DNA of 64,000 nt from Viridothelium virens. Its lineage: Eukaryota > Ascomycota > Dothideomycetes > Trypetheliales > Trypetheliaceae. The notes beneath the pieces are model-generated. The model was given only the letters and a program-made list of their open reading frames with translations. It searched no databases and was not told the DNA's origin. Below, piece by piece: positions 10,468-20,849 of the stretch; positions within the stretch are counted from its first letter, which is position 1; each line of letters opens with the position of its first letter. The position numbers and the translations under genes are program-made. The DNA lies in NCBI GenBank assembly GCA_010094025.1, contig ML991827.1, positions 62,001-126,000 on the forward strand, in the 5' to 3' direction.

Positions 10468-11660
10468 ATGACCGGCGTTCACGGTCAAGTGCTTGGGCAC
10501 GTCGTCAGACGGTCTGTCGAGGCCTATTCTGACCAGAAGGCTCAAGAGGACATGAACCAGTTCTTCGCCCAGCACCAGCTCCCAGGCTGGGCTGTCGCCG
10601 GCATCGCTCTCTATGCCATCTTCTTTGCCGTCGCTCTGGCCTCCGTATGTACCCTCCACCAAAAAGTCCCTCCCAACCACCTCAAAAGACCAAACTAACA
10701 AGACCCTCAACCCAGATCCGCTATACCATCGGCGATGTCATTGCTACCTTAATGATGGTGGAGACCCCCAAGACCGAAACCATCACCACCATCAGCGAAC
10801 CCGCCAAATCCGCCGACCCCGACGCGCCCCTCGAGAAAGAAGATTACCTCCTGGACACCGAAACCGTCACCATCCGCCACGAGCCCGTCACCAAGACCGG
10901 CCGCAGCACAATGCGACACATGGTCAAGCACGCAGGCTCCTTCTCCCGCTGGCGCGGTCTCTCCGTCTCGTTCGTGTACCACCTCTGCGTCGGCGCCGTC
11001 CTCAGCCTCGTCCCACGCCACCAGCCCCTCCTTCAAGGCGCCGTCTCGACCCTCGCCACCGTGATGTTCTCCAGAATCCACATGACCTGGACGCACGTGC
11101 TGATTTCGATGCCGAGCGAGAAGACGTGGTTTCGACGCATGCCGTCGCGCAAGATGCAGCGCAATGTGCTGCTGCCGAGCGCGGTGTACGCCGCGGCGCA
11201 GCAGCTGACAATCTATATGCCGATGCTGTTGGCGGTCGTGTTGGGCTTGCATCGCGTCAATCATCAGCAGCTGGTGCATGAGTTTACGAAAGCGGATAGG
11301 GTTGTGTATGCGGTGAAGCTTGGAGCTTGTCTGCTCACGGCTGCGTTCGTTGCGCTCACGGTGCTTCTCCCGGCCAGCGTTACTTTGACCCGTATCGAGG
11401 CGAGCATGCTTCCTGAGGAGGACGAGGCGCTTGTTCCGTTCGACCGCACCTTTGACGGCAAGGTCGTCCCTGCTATCGTCGGTGGCACGGGATGCGTAAG
11501 CTTCGTCGATGCCTGGCGCACTGTTGACAGGAAGGTGCGCTTCAGAATTGTCAAAATCTACGCTCAGCTCTTCACTATGCAAACGATCATCGTCATCCTT
11601 GGCATGATAGGACTTGCTGCTTTCGCCGTTGGAATCAAGCACATCCAGAGCGGCCACTAA
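10468..11660 (+). CDS. Multi-pass membrane protein of unknown function, conserved in fungi
   Basis: Two exons (10468-10644, 10716-11660) encode 373 aa. The intron splits ALAS and IRYTIGDVIATLMMVE and keeps frame. Predicted membrane segments are WAVAGIALYAIFFAVAL (about 41-57), GLSVSFVYHLCVGAVLSLV, AVYAAAQQLTIYMPMLLAVV, LGACLLTAAFVALTVLLPA and a C-terminal IIVILGMIGLAAFAVGI. Between the first and second lies a polar loop, and a conserved STMRHM.KHAGSFSRWRG stretch precedes the second. Homologous fungal proteins are often labelled ubiquitin carrier protein in databases, but I see no ubiquitin-conjugating fold or active Cys, so I would not transfer that name. It probably sits in an internal membrane. 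The ATG is preceded by a good fungal context (TCAAG). Confidence 0.83.
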
Positions 11661-12775
11661 AATACAGGCGCATTTACCTGTTGAGACTGGCAAGATACTG
11701 GCATTGGACAAGCACCTCATAACAGTACCTCTTAGGGAAATAGAACCTTACTTTATGATGGCGGGAGAGTAAATTGACACTCGGATTTCTGGAGTTAAAT
11801 AAGGGGGGCTCCTTACACCTGCGCGAACAGGATAGAACTCAAGACGGAGTTCCGACAGTTAACTGGTGTTGGCGTCTCTTCCTGCAGACCGTCATTCAAA
11901 CAATCTCCTAAAACCTGTATAATTACAAGAATGCCATTCGTGTTGGGGCTAATCTCTTCTATTCCTATGATGTGAAGTTCAGATAGTATGCGGTACAAAA
12001 TCCCCTTAGTAACCCTTGATGCTGCCTCGATTCATGATCCTCGTAGGATATTCGCTACCCTCGTAGAGAGTAGACTTGATCCAACACGCTAAGATGGGAC
12101 TTGGCCATTTCTTCATGCTCCTTAGGCGTATTGCTGACGCCCGATTAATCAATGTCTTTGCCATTGGAGTCACTAGAGCTCGGTGCTGGAGTGATTGACA
12201 GTTGATTGCTCTCGTGAAATTTCTTGGCAGACCATGTAATGTCTTTATCGCTGAGATGGAATTCAGCTAGATCTGCAGAACCCTCGAACATGTTGTTGAA
12301 GTCATCCAAGGCAATGCCCTCGACTTCAGCGTTCTTGGCATTCCATGGTAGAGTGACTGCCAATCGATCACTACCGCGAGGTCAAAATATCCTATCGCCG
12401 TAGTGGTGTTCCATCGTAAGCCTGGGTCCAAGGAGTGTGTTGTTGAGGTCATCCCAGTCGATACCATTGACATCGACGTTGTTGGAGCTCAGTGCTGAAG
12501 TGTTTGACTGTTGATTGCTCTCGGGGATTTCGTTAGCGGCCACACCTGGATGTCCTGCCCCATGACTTGAGGATGATAGAGAAAACTGTTTCCGCGTAGG
12601 ACACAGATAGGAGGCGGAGGGCACCTTGGGAAGAACATGTGCACAAGAGGCCACAGGGTGTGTTGGTACGTCTCAGCTGCCATGATCAAGGGGAACGTAG
12701 GGGGGATTGAGCAGAGAAATTGCAGGGGCCGAGAGGTTTGAAAGGCACCAGATGCACATTGCACGGGTCTCGCCC
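11661..12775. other. Spacer with a possible coding relic
   Basis: About 1.1 kb lies between convergent neighbours. Apart from the degenerate minus-strand frame listed at 12145-12640 I see no gene. Confidence 0.4.
12145..12640 (-). pseudogene. Possible relic or cryptic ORF with an internal duplicated peptide
   Basis: One minus-strand frame is open from about 12640 to 12145 apart from a single in-frame TGA near 12381. Its two halves resemble each other: ESNQQSNTSALSS and NVDVNGIDWDDLNNTLLGP in the first, NAEVEGIALDDFNNMFEGS and ESNQLSITPAPSS in the second. The same-frame conservation of a repeated peptide suggests real past coding. There is no ATG at the start of this frame, so an upstream exon or gene death must be assumed. 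The product is unknown; the polar Asn/Asp/Ser-rich sequence looks disordered. Confidence 0.28.
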
Positions 12776-13966
12776 TCATCGCTTTGCCTCAAGCCAACTG
12801 CCAGCAAGCCATATTCCCAAGCACCCAAGCAGAGCTGTCGCACCCACAGCCCGCTTGCTCCAGCTATCGTCTCTCTGGACCTTTGCTGCACCCGGCATCT
12901 GGCTGGCAGTTACTTGCTCCGATGCAGCCTCAGCGAAGTCGACACCAGGCTTAACATTCTCGGCGCGTGCACTCTCATTGTTGGCTTGCCTCGCCGCATC
13001 TATGAGCCTACGCAATGCTTCCAAATCCTCCCGCCATTGCGTATCGTTGTTCTTGCTCGCCTTATCTTCAATTTCCACATTCTGCACGTTTCCAAAGAAA
13101 TCCATGACCAGCCTTTGTCTGCCTTCAGTCTCCCCGCCTTTCAGCAAGTCCCATCTTACTCCGGGGTGTGAATGGATCTTGCTCTCATCGTAGCTGTCAA
13201 AGAGATCTGCCAATGTCTTTTTGCTTGTAGGATCTGTAACCTGGGTCTCGAGGTAGTCGAGGTTGTAGTAGGTGTATCGATCGATCACAGCAACGCCAAC
13301 GTCGTTATCCGCGTGATGTGAGTAGGATGATTGGTCGATTTCGGAGGAGCCAGTAGCAATAATGTTGGGACTGTAGAGTTTGCTGTACATGGTGTTTGCC
13401 TGACAAGTGTCGATCATGAAGAGAAGCTCATGATACCGCTTCTTCTCCCACATCTGCTCAAACGCATCTGCAAGGTCGAAGGCGCTAATCTCCTCAGCAT
13501 CTTGAAACTTGAGGAATTCGTTTCCGCCATGACCAGTCATGTATACGAGGATGTTGCTGCGCTCGTCGGTCATCAGTCGCTTACTTCGAGGCCAACCCTC
13601 GCCGAAACGGTCGGTGAGCAGGCGAATGAAGTTTTCAACAGTGACTTCGTAGCCTCGATAGTCGACCTCGACATTCTCGCCGTAAAGGTCTAGGGCTCTG
13701 TCTGCGTTATTGAAAACAGTACCCGGGAAAGCGTTCCTGGGGTTGCAGGCCATGTCATCCGGCAGCATGAGGATGATCTGGGAGTCGGGAATGCCTAGAC
13801 GCTTTACAGTCCGATACAGAGAGAGTACATTGGCGAGATGGCGGTAATTGAACCAGAACCGAGAAGTGCTCACCAGGACTGCCCAATTTGATGTGTGCTC
13901 AGCGAAGGTGAATTGGAATAGGGACAGAACTGCTATGACGAGCTGGAACCAAGGAAGTCGCGCCAT
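12776..13966 (-). CDS. gpi8: GPI-anchor transamidase catalytic subunit (Gpi8 / PIG-K)
   Basis: One uninterrupted exon encodes 396 aa. A signal peptide (1-22) precedes the C13 cysteine peptidase domain: NWAVLVSTSRFWFNYRH, then ILMLPDDMACNPRN and VTVENFIRLLTDR. The catalytic dyad is visible as His at about 146 in YMTGHGG and Cys at about 188 in IDTCQA. The C terminus has a hydrophobic segment (ALLGCLGIWLAGSWL) followed by basic residues, matching the membrane anchor of Gpi8. In the ER this subunit cleaves the C-terminal signal of precursor proteins and joins them to GPI. It diverges from LHS1, another ER gene, across a 785-bp shared region. Confidence 0.95.
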   Translation of the reverse strand: MARLPWFQLVIAVLSLFQFTFAEHTSNWAVLVSTSRFWFNYRHLANVLSLYRTVKRLGIPDSQIILMLPDDMACNPRNAFPGTVFNNADRALDLYGENVEVDYRGYEVTVENFIRLLTDRFGEGWPRSKRLMTDERSNILVYMTGHGGNEFLKFQDAEEISAFDLADAFEQMWEKKRYHELLFMIDTCQANTMYSKLYSPNIIATGSSEIDQSSYSHHADNDVGVAVIDRYTYYNLDYLETQVTDPTSKKTLADLFDSYDESKIHSHPGVRWDLLKGGETEGRQRLVMDFFGNVQNVEIEDKASKNNDTQWREDLEALRRLIDAARQANNESARAENVKPGVDFAEAASEQVTASQMPGAAKVQRDDSWSKRAVGATALLGCLGIWLAGSWLEAKR

Positions 13967-14751
13967 ATCGGCAATGGGTCTTTGACCGTAAAGTTTTTGG
14001 TGGCACCTTTTGAGGGATGAATGTTTGGATTGTGGGCGAAGTAACCAAATGATTACTAATGTCTCTAAAGCCAGGACCTACTGAGGCTTAACCGAACTTG
14101 GATCCAAACGATGTGAATAGAGCCATGGATTCACCGGACCCAAGGCAAGCATTACTGAACTACAAATGCAATGCCTATTTCGCTGCCTAGCGAGCCGGTA
14201 TTGATAGATAACCAATATGATGAATTAACGCCCAAAAATCTAGTAACCGAGTTATGGAAGTATGGGTGAACTGCAGCGAGCGGAGCGGAACTTGGCGCGG
14301 AATATTTCCACCTAAGACTTCATATTGTACTTCTGGCTCGAAGCTTGGGTTCTAGGAATGGCCTGGGATGATCTGCCAGCCAAATTTCCCCAAGTCAATT
14401 TTCAAGCATACGAAAGATAATTCAATGTGATCCAATCATGGAATGACGAATTTTGCCGCCTAACGAGGCGGAGGCAAGCTTTAGGTCTGGCACTGAAAAA
14501 GCCAGGTGGCATCCAAAAAAACATTTGGCCCACTCGCTTCTAAAGCTTTCAGCGTTGATCACCCACCCCCAACGCCACCAATTCTGGGGAACTGTGAGAC
14601 TCATATATCACTTAGGCGATCTGCGGCATCATTATTAGCCTTGTATCGCGCCGCTCATTTTTAAAACTTAAAGATCTACGCTCCGTTACTTCGAGGCTTC
14701 TCCAGAGCTTCTTCCATCCACCCGTTCGACCTTCTCTCCACAAGCACAAAC
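13967..14751. other. Divergent promoter region between gpi8 and lhs1
   Basis: A 785-bp intergenic region separates two ER-function genes transcribed away from each other. A CCAAT sequence lies near 14576 and an A/T-rich block near 14660 (TTTTTAAAACTTAAAG). I could not recognise a clear unfolded-protein-response element by eye. No coding frame is supported. Confidence 0.4.
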
Positions 14752-17700
14752 ATGGCTCCTCCAGGACGGCGGCGTGCGTTGTCTGCCTTGTCCGTGCTGC
14801 TTACCCTCCTTTTCTTTACATCCACTGCCTCTGCAGTGTCAGCGGTCCTGGGCATAGATCTTGGAACCGAATACATCAAAGCCGCCCTTGTCAAACCAGG
14901 GATCCCGCTCGAAATCGTCCTGACAAAAGACTCCAAACGTAAGGAAGTCTCCGCTGTCGCCTTCAAACCGTCCGGCAAAGGTCCTGTGGCATTGGGACAG
15001 TTTCCTGAAAGGTTATACGGCGGCGATGCACTGGCATTGGCAGGACGTTTCCCCGGCGACGTTTATCCAAATCTCAAACCCCTTCTCGGCATCACGGCTC
15101 AGAATTCAGACGTTACGGAAGAGTACCTTAAGAGGCATCCGGCTTTGGATCTTGTTGCCGTAAAAGAGCGGGGAACCGTGGGATTCAAGAGTGGGAGTTT
15201 CGATAAGCAGGAATTACCGTATTCAGTGGAGGAGCTTCTAGCAATGCAATTGAAAAATGTCAGAGAAAATGCAGAGACGTTGGCTGGAAAGGGCTCACGG
15301 ATCGAGGATGCTGTTGTCACAATACCGGCTTTCTACACCGCTGACGAACGTCGAGCCGTGGAGCTCGCTGTCAGGCTGGCCGGCATGAACACCCTGAGTC
15401 TGATGACAGACGGCTTGGCCGTGGGGCTAAATTACGCTACGAGCAGAACTTTCTCAAGCATCAGCGAAGGAGGCAAGCCGGAATATCATGTTGTGTATGA
15501 TATGGGTGCTGGATCGGCGACGGCTACCATTCTTAAAATGCAAGGACGAAGTGTCAAGGATGTGGGACGTTACAACAAAACAATTCAAGAAGTCCAGGTT
15601 TTGGGAGCTGGATGGCTGAAGTCTCTTGGTGGAGACTCATTGAATGCCCTCATCATGGATGACATGATCGATCAATTTGTCGGTTCCTCAGAGGCCAAAA
15701 GTGCCGATGTCCAAGCAGATGCGGTCAGGAAACACGGGAGAGCAGCCTCGAAACTATGGAAAGAAGCCGAGCGCATCAGGCATGTGTTGAGCGCCAACCA
15801 AGACACCTCTGCAAGCTTTGAAAGCCTTTACGAAGATGTGGACTTCCGGTACAAATTGTCTAGATCAAAGTTTGAAGACATGGCTTCCGAATTCGTCACC
15901 AACGTTGAAACGCCGATTCACCAGGCTTTAGTCGTTTCACAGCTACAGCTAGAAGACATTGATTCTATCATTTTGCATGGTGGAGCTACCCGCACACCTT
16001 TTGTCCAGAAAAAGCTAGAAGCTTTCGTGGGTGACGCTGCAAAACTTCGAAGTAATGTCAACGCCGATGAGGCTGCGGTCTTTGGCGCAGCCTTTAGAGG
16101 GGCAGGACTAAGCCCTAGCTTCAGGGTGAAGGAGATTCGTGACAGCGAGATTGCGACATACCCCATCAAGTTGCGTTGGACTGACGAAAGTAAGGAGCGT
16201 CAACAAAATCTATTCGTACCTTCATCTCAAGTCGGTGGTCCACCAAAGGAAGTCTCCTTCAAGAATCTCGATGACTTCTCCTTCAGAATGACCCAGTCCG
16301 TTCCTTCAAAAGGGGGTCCTCTTGTCGAACGCCCTGTATCAGTGGTGCGGTCAAAGAATCTTACCGATTCCGTCTCCTCTCTCACTGCCAAGTTTGGATG
16401 CACTAGGGAAGAAATCAGTACCAAATTTCGCATTCGACTAAACCCTGTCGACGGCCTTCCAGAAGTAACAAAAGCTACGGTAAGCTGTGAGGTTGATGAT
16501 GAAAAGAAGGCGAATGTAGTCGACGGAGTGAAGGATTTCTTTGGGTTTGGATCAAAGAAAGGCGATCAAGAACCGCTTAACGAGGGTGAAGAGGGTCCAG
16601 CGGAGCCTCTTGAATCAAATGAGTCCGAGACTTTTGCTGAGTCCTCGTCTGGTGGACCCTCATCAACTGAAAGTGGAGCCAAGGAAAGCGCGAAAGCTAA
16701 GACACCTAAGAAAAGGACCGAAATTGTCAACGTAGCCTTTGTGCTCGAATCAGAAGGTCTCCCTACCCCTACGAAGGCAGAACTTGATCGTGTAAACGAG
16801 AGGCTCTCTGCGTTTGCATCGTCTGACCGAACACGTCGTCTTCGCGAGGAAGCCTTAAATAGCCTTGAAGGCTACACTTACCGGACACGCGACGTCTTGA
16901 CCGACGAGAGCTTCATAGGAGCATCAACAGAAGCGCAACGCTCGACCATTGAGAAGCTCCTCAGCTCTACAAGTGAATGGCTGCATGACGAAGGCTCGAG
17001 CGCTACACTCGAAGTCCTCCGACAGAAACTCAAAGACCTCGAAAATCTCGTCAAACCAATCCAATCACGCAAAGACGAAGTGTCGAAGCGACCAGACCAG
17101 ATCAAATCCCTCCAAGATGCTCTCGAGCAAACTAACACCTTCATCGGAGCTATCAGAAAACAAATCGATGAAGCCTCCTCCGCTGTATCCTCGGCCTTTG
17201 AATCCGCTGCCTCGGCCTCAGCATCATCCTCCAGCGCCGCTGCCTCAGCATCCTCTTCTTCATCCTCTGCCACCAGCACCACCGTAGACGAGCTCGCTGA
17301 CCTCGAAGAACCTGACACCTCCAGCTCCTCATCCACTACTGAAGAGACACCTCAGCCTACCAAATATACTGACATTTCACCCTACACCGAAGAAGACCTG
17401 ACCTCCCTCATCTCTACCCACACCTCTATCGCCAACTGGCTAAAAGAGACCCTTGCTAAGCAAGACAAGCTGCGACCACACGAGGACCCAGCCCTGCGCC
17501 TCAAAGACATCGAAGCCAAGAGCCGCGAGCTGAACCAAGCAACGATGGAGCTGCTGCAGCGCAAGATCCGGACGCCGCCGAAGCCGAAGACGAAGTCGTC
17601 GGCCAAGAAGTCATCAAGCAAGAAACCGAAGAGCAGTAAGACGACGTCCACGGCGAAAGCTACGGAAAGCGGGGATGGCGAGGGAGGGAATGCAGAGGCG

Positions 17701-17862
17701 ACGGGGAGAGCGGACGCAGGAGGGGAGAAGCCGCCGATTATTAGGGTGGGAGAGGGAGAGGAGATGCCGAGTGAGGAGGAGATATTGAGGATGGTGGAGG
17801 AGGCGAGGGGGAAGCAGAAGGGGGCGGGGAAGGAGAAAGAGAGAGTGGTGGATGAGTTGTAG
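14752..17862 (+). CDS. lhs1: ER lumenal Hsp70-family chaperone Lhs1 / Grp170 (HYOU1-like)
   Basis: A single exon encodes 1036 aa. Residues 1-29 form a signal peptide, followed at once by the Hsp70 ATPase phosphate loop VLGIDLGTEYIKAALVKPG. Other Hsp70-type blocks are VVTIPAFYTADERRAVELA, VVYDMGAGSATATI, LGAGWL and ILHGGATRTPFVQKKLE. The peptide-binding region is followed by an acidic/Ser-rich insertion, a helical lid, and Ser/Ala-rich and Lys-rich low-complexity stretches. The protein ends in VDEL, a variant ER-retrieval tetrapeptide. The length and long lid region distinguish Grp170/Lhs1 from BiP. Lhs1 is known to act as nucleotide exchange factor for BiP and as a holdase in protein import and folding. 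The start has a good context (ACAAACATGGC). Confidence 0.95.
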   Translation: MAPPGRRRALSALSVLLTLLFFTSTASAVSAVLGIDLGTEYIKAALVKPGIPLEIVLTKDSKRKEVSAVAFKPSGKGPVALGQFPERLYGGDALALAGRFPGDVYPNLKPLLGITAQNSDVTEEYLKRHPALDLVAVKERGTVGFKSGSFDKQELPYSVEELLAMQLKNVRENAETLAGKGSRIEDAVVTIPAFYTADERRAVELAVRLAGMNTLSLMTDGLAVGLNYATSRTFSSISEGGKPEYHVVYDMGAGSATATILKMQGRSVKDVGRYNKTIQEVQVLGAGWLKSLGGDSLNALIMDDMIDQFVGSSEAKSADVQADAVRKHGRAASKLWKEAERIRHVLSANQDTSASFESLYEDVDFRYKLSRSKFEDMASEFVTNVETPIHQALVVSQLQLEDIDSIILHGGATRTPFVQKKLEAFVGDAAKLRSNVNADEAAVFGAAFRGAGLSPSFRVKEIRDSEIATYPIKLRWTDESKERQQNLFVPSSQVGGPPKEVSFKNLDDFSFRMTQSVPSKGGPLVERPVSVVRSKNLTDSVSSLTAKFGCTREEISTKFRIRLNPVDGLPEVTKATVSCEVDDEKKANVVDGVKDFFGFGSKKGDQEPLNEGEEGPAEPLESNESETFAESSSGGPSSTESGAKESAKAKTPKKRTEIVNVAFVLESEGLPTPTKAELDRVNERLSAFASSDRTRRLREEALNSLEGYTYRTRDVLTDESFIGASTEAQRSTIEKLLSSTSEWLHDEGSSATLEVLRQKLKDLENLVKPIQSRKDEVSKRPDQIKSLQDALEQTNTFIGAIRKQIDEASSAVSSAFESAASASASSSSAAASASSSSSSATSTTVDELADLEEPDTSSSSSTTEETPQPTKYTDISPYTEEDLTSLISTHTSIANWLKETLAKQDKLRPHEDPALRLKDIEAKSRELNQATMELLQRKIRTPPKPKTKSSAKKSSSKKPKSSKTTSTAKATESGDGEGGNAEATGRADAGGEKPPIIRVGEGEEMPSEEEILRMVEEARGKQKGAGKEKERVVDEL

Positions 17863-19383
17863 CTGTAAATTCAGGTAATCTGTGTTGGAAGGGAGTTGAA
17901 TGTATCGTATAGATAGATATCTCTGTAGATTGAATGCATTGCATTTGGCGTTCTTTGAACAGGACTCGATGTCTAACGTAAGATAAGGACCCTGCCCTAC
18001 GTGAAGGAGACATCTCATGAATCTAGTGATGAAAGAAAATCACCTGTTGAGATTGTGCTACTTGATCCCCCCGTTGCGCCCAGATTACATAGCTTACGAT
18101 GTACAAGAATCCCTTGGCTTCGGTGCTGTTAGAGTTTGAACACAAATCAAAGTCATGAAGTTGCATCCAGTGGATCCCCATAGTCAGAACGTGGGCAGGC
18201 CTTCTGATCATATTCTCAGAGGAGGTATCGTAGGACTGCAACACTACCTGCTGTGATGGTTGACTCACCTGTGTCCGGAAGCTGTCAGTCATTGATGATA
18301 ACCATCCATCACGTCTTAGACAGTTTCCTAACGTCGGTTCGCAAGTCACGATACAGCGTCATCTGCCACGTATCACTAAAGACTCACGATGCATTTATCA
18401 GAGTTTATTGAGTATGTCAAACAGTCCACAGGACCATCTTTCATCTCATCTTTCCCCTGAACGTACATCAATTCCCATACGACAAGTCATCTAGTACCAA
18501 GATCCATAGATCCCGGAGGCTCAGAGCCAAGTCTGTGACGTGGTTTTCTTGTACCAGATCACGCAATCTCTAAATCAGGATATGACGATCTGCCATACTC
18601 TGTCAACGCCCCTGGCCTCGCAGCGGCCCGGCCAGAGCGGCTCTCCATACTCCACTTCTTCCTTCTAAAGCCGTTGAGCGCCCTGCATTTCCACCTTGTC
18701 TTGGCTGGATGGGGAATTCGGCAACGCTTGGGAGACGTTGAGCGGCTTGCCCTGGTGGAGACGGCGCACAGCATCGTCAAATTCTCCGAGAAAAGTTGAG
18801 AACCTACCAAAACTCCGGGAATAAGCTTTGAACCCTGTGATCGACAAGCAAAGGCGAGTGCTGCGCTCATCGGGCGTGGGTCTGGGGATTTCGACGGGAC
18901 GTCGCACAGGCGGCTGAGGTTGTGCAGAGCATCTCTGGGAGCCGGAAAAAGTTTGCAGGGCAAGTTAATTTGGGCGATGCTGTGTAGGCGGAGCAATGCA
19001 GTGCTGTATGATACGCATGTATTGGAATTCGTTGACATGTAGCCCCGGCTGGTTGGACTGGACGAGAACCGCAACTGTAGAATAGAGAGACCGCGTTTCT
19101 GGGACTCGTTTTCATGATCTACATTCCGTCTTGCCATGGACTCGCCTGCTCTTTAGAAAGAATCGTTCCACTTACCAGATCTCTAGATGTTTTGGAATGT
19201 GTTCTGGGTCTGCGCGTTGTATGTAGCTTGTTCACCCGTATGCAGGCTGTGACGCGCGCTGCAATTCTGCAGGAAGCAACTGACTTGAGACATGCTTGGA
19301 AGGAACGGTCGGGTTGTCTTTCCTCTCGGAATCTTCCTGCGCTGTCAAAAGGAGAGACTGGTCGGGATACAACCTGCCGTAAT
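17863..19383. other. Spacer, no firm gene
   Basis: About 1.5 kb. Frames exist on both strands (for example 192 codons on the minus strand at 18559-19137), but none shows a recognisable domain or splice-supported extension. An ATG-led plus frame at 19114-19392 could be the first exon of the following hypothetical gene. Confidence 0.35.
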
Positions 19384-20354
19384 GCTGTGTAACCGCACCA
19401 GCTTGTCCGAGATCGGCCATAATCTTTGGTACACGATCACTCGCCGCGAGGCTTGATCAGTTGGCTCACCTTGAAATCACTGCTGGGTTTGCGCCGCAAA
19501 TCCGAGTGCTTAGACTTCCATACCTACATTGGACCCCACAGTTAGCTCGCGAAGGCCATCTGGCAGCAAGCGCCGAGTTGCACGATATCATTCCCGCTGT
19601 CACCAAATGGAAACTATTGTGGATTTGCGTCTCGTTCGCCCTAGATTCATACCCTCCTGATGAGTGGACACCCACTAGCTGGCAGAGAATAGTTAGTATG
19701 AGCGGTAAGATCAACCGAAAGACTCGCAGAAGAAGGCATCCGTACCACCCTGAAGGGTCTCATTCCTTTGAGCTCCGCAGCTGGATACATAAACATCGCA
19801 GGAAGGTAGTATTAGACGACATTGAGTTTGCATTAGTCTCCTTGGTCCAAGCCCATGACGGAAGTCTGAGAACTAGTGCGATTGCGCACAGCGGAGATGC
19901 CTGTTTTTGTTGCCTAAAATGGAAATATAGAGAAGTCCTCGATTCTCCCCGGGAGCCAAACGTCTTTTGCGGCTGTCGAGATGTTGAGCATGACAATTGT
20001 CGAGCAACAGCTGCACCTGAAGCCAACGGTCTACCCAGTCAGAGGACCCAAGTAATGAAAATAGGTAGGCTGAAGACTTCCAACATGACTGCAGGCATGT
20101 TCTCTTTTTCTCTCATTCCGTAGGGAGGCGCTCATGAGGAGGCTGAGGTTACAGCACCCGACCACCATTACAGTCCAATTCCACGCCCGCCAGGACGGCT
20201 CCGTTCATTGCATCGATCCAGCCGAATAGTCTGTGCTCTGGGTCTTAAGAAGCATGTTGACTCTCTCTGTCTTGTCGCAACTCATTTGTCCCACAAAACT
20301 TTCTGCTCTTTGGCATCTCGACCCAACTTGCCTACCCCTTGCAGTATCTTTTGA
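19384..20354 (+). CDS. Hypothetical protein, 5' end unresolved
   Basis: Two exons are supported: an open frame to 20051, then a clear intron 20052-20123 (GTAATG donor, long CT tract, CCGTAG acceptor), then 20124-20354 ending at TGA. The joined frame stays open through GGAHEEAEVTAPDHHYSPIPRPPGR. There is no ATG at the beginning of the first exon, so at least one upstream exon is missing. The ATG-led frame from 19114 (LDVLECVLGLRVVCSLF) could supply it through a short intron ending near 19400, and faintly resembles an F-box, but this is not proven. The first exon carries a Cys/His-bearing segment (CFCCLKWKYRE..CGCRDVEHDNC) that might bind metal. I do not recognise the family. Confidence 0.4.
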
Positions 20355-20849
20355 AATAGAGACTGTAGAGTCATCAGTTGGTTTCCTGCCGCAAAGCTGG
20401 GATGTGCAGCACCATTGGTGAACACGAAGTATCTTAGTCCTACAGGTTGCGACTTTCCTCGATTCAGGAGGGAGCCAGTCAAACTAAAGACCACACCACC
20501 ATCACTCCTCCCTGCTTTCAGTCATCGCGTTTCGAATCGCGTCTTCTTCAGTGCTAATTTAGAGGGGACGCCACCTTGAATTGGGCAATTCCAATATTTC
20601 GCCACTCATTGAGGGTCTTGTGCAAATATTCGATTCCGCCATAGCGTGAAGACGCACTCAAAAGCAGACCTCACCTTGACGGCTACCTCCATTGAAACTA
20701 TCCGGTTCGTCGTTTCAGGGTATCTTGTTAGGGGTACATTGATGTCCAAGGCAATTCATATCTCAGCCTACCTGGTATGCTATTCAAACCTATCATCCCG
20801 TAGTCCGTGTTGGAGTCCCCTTTGATTGTCCGGCTCGACTAGCGTGCTG
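20355..20849. other. Intergenic spacer
   Basis: About 0.5 kb upstream of the C2H2 gene. It contains short frames only. It presumably carries the C2H2 promoter; no specific element was recognised. Confidence 0.4.

Noticed and set aside
10749-11720. Long minus-strand frame of 323 codons
   Set aside because: It overlaps the well-supported membrane-protein exon; its Arg/His/Gln-rich composition is typical of an antisense shadow.
18559-19137. Minus-strand frame of 192 codons starting with ATG
   Set aside because: No domain, no splice support, and Arg/Ser-rich composition. It could be real but I cannot support it.
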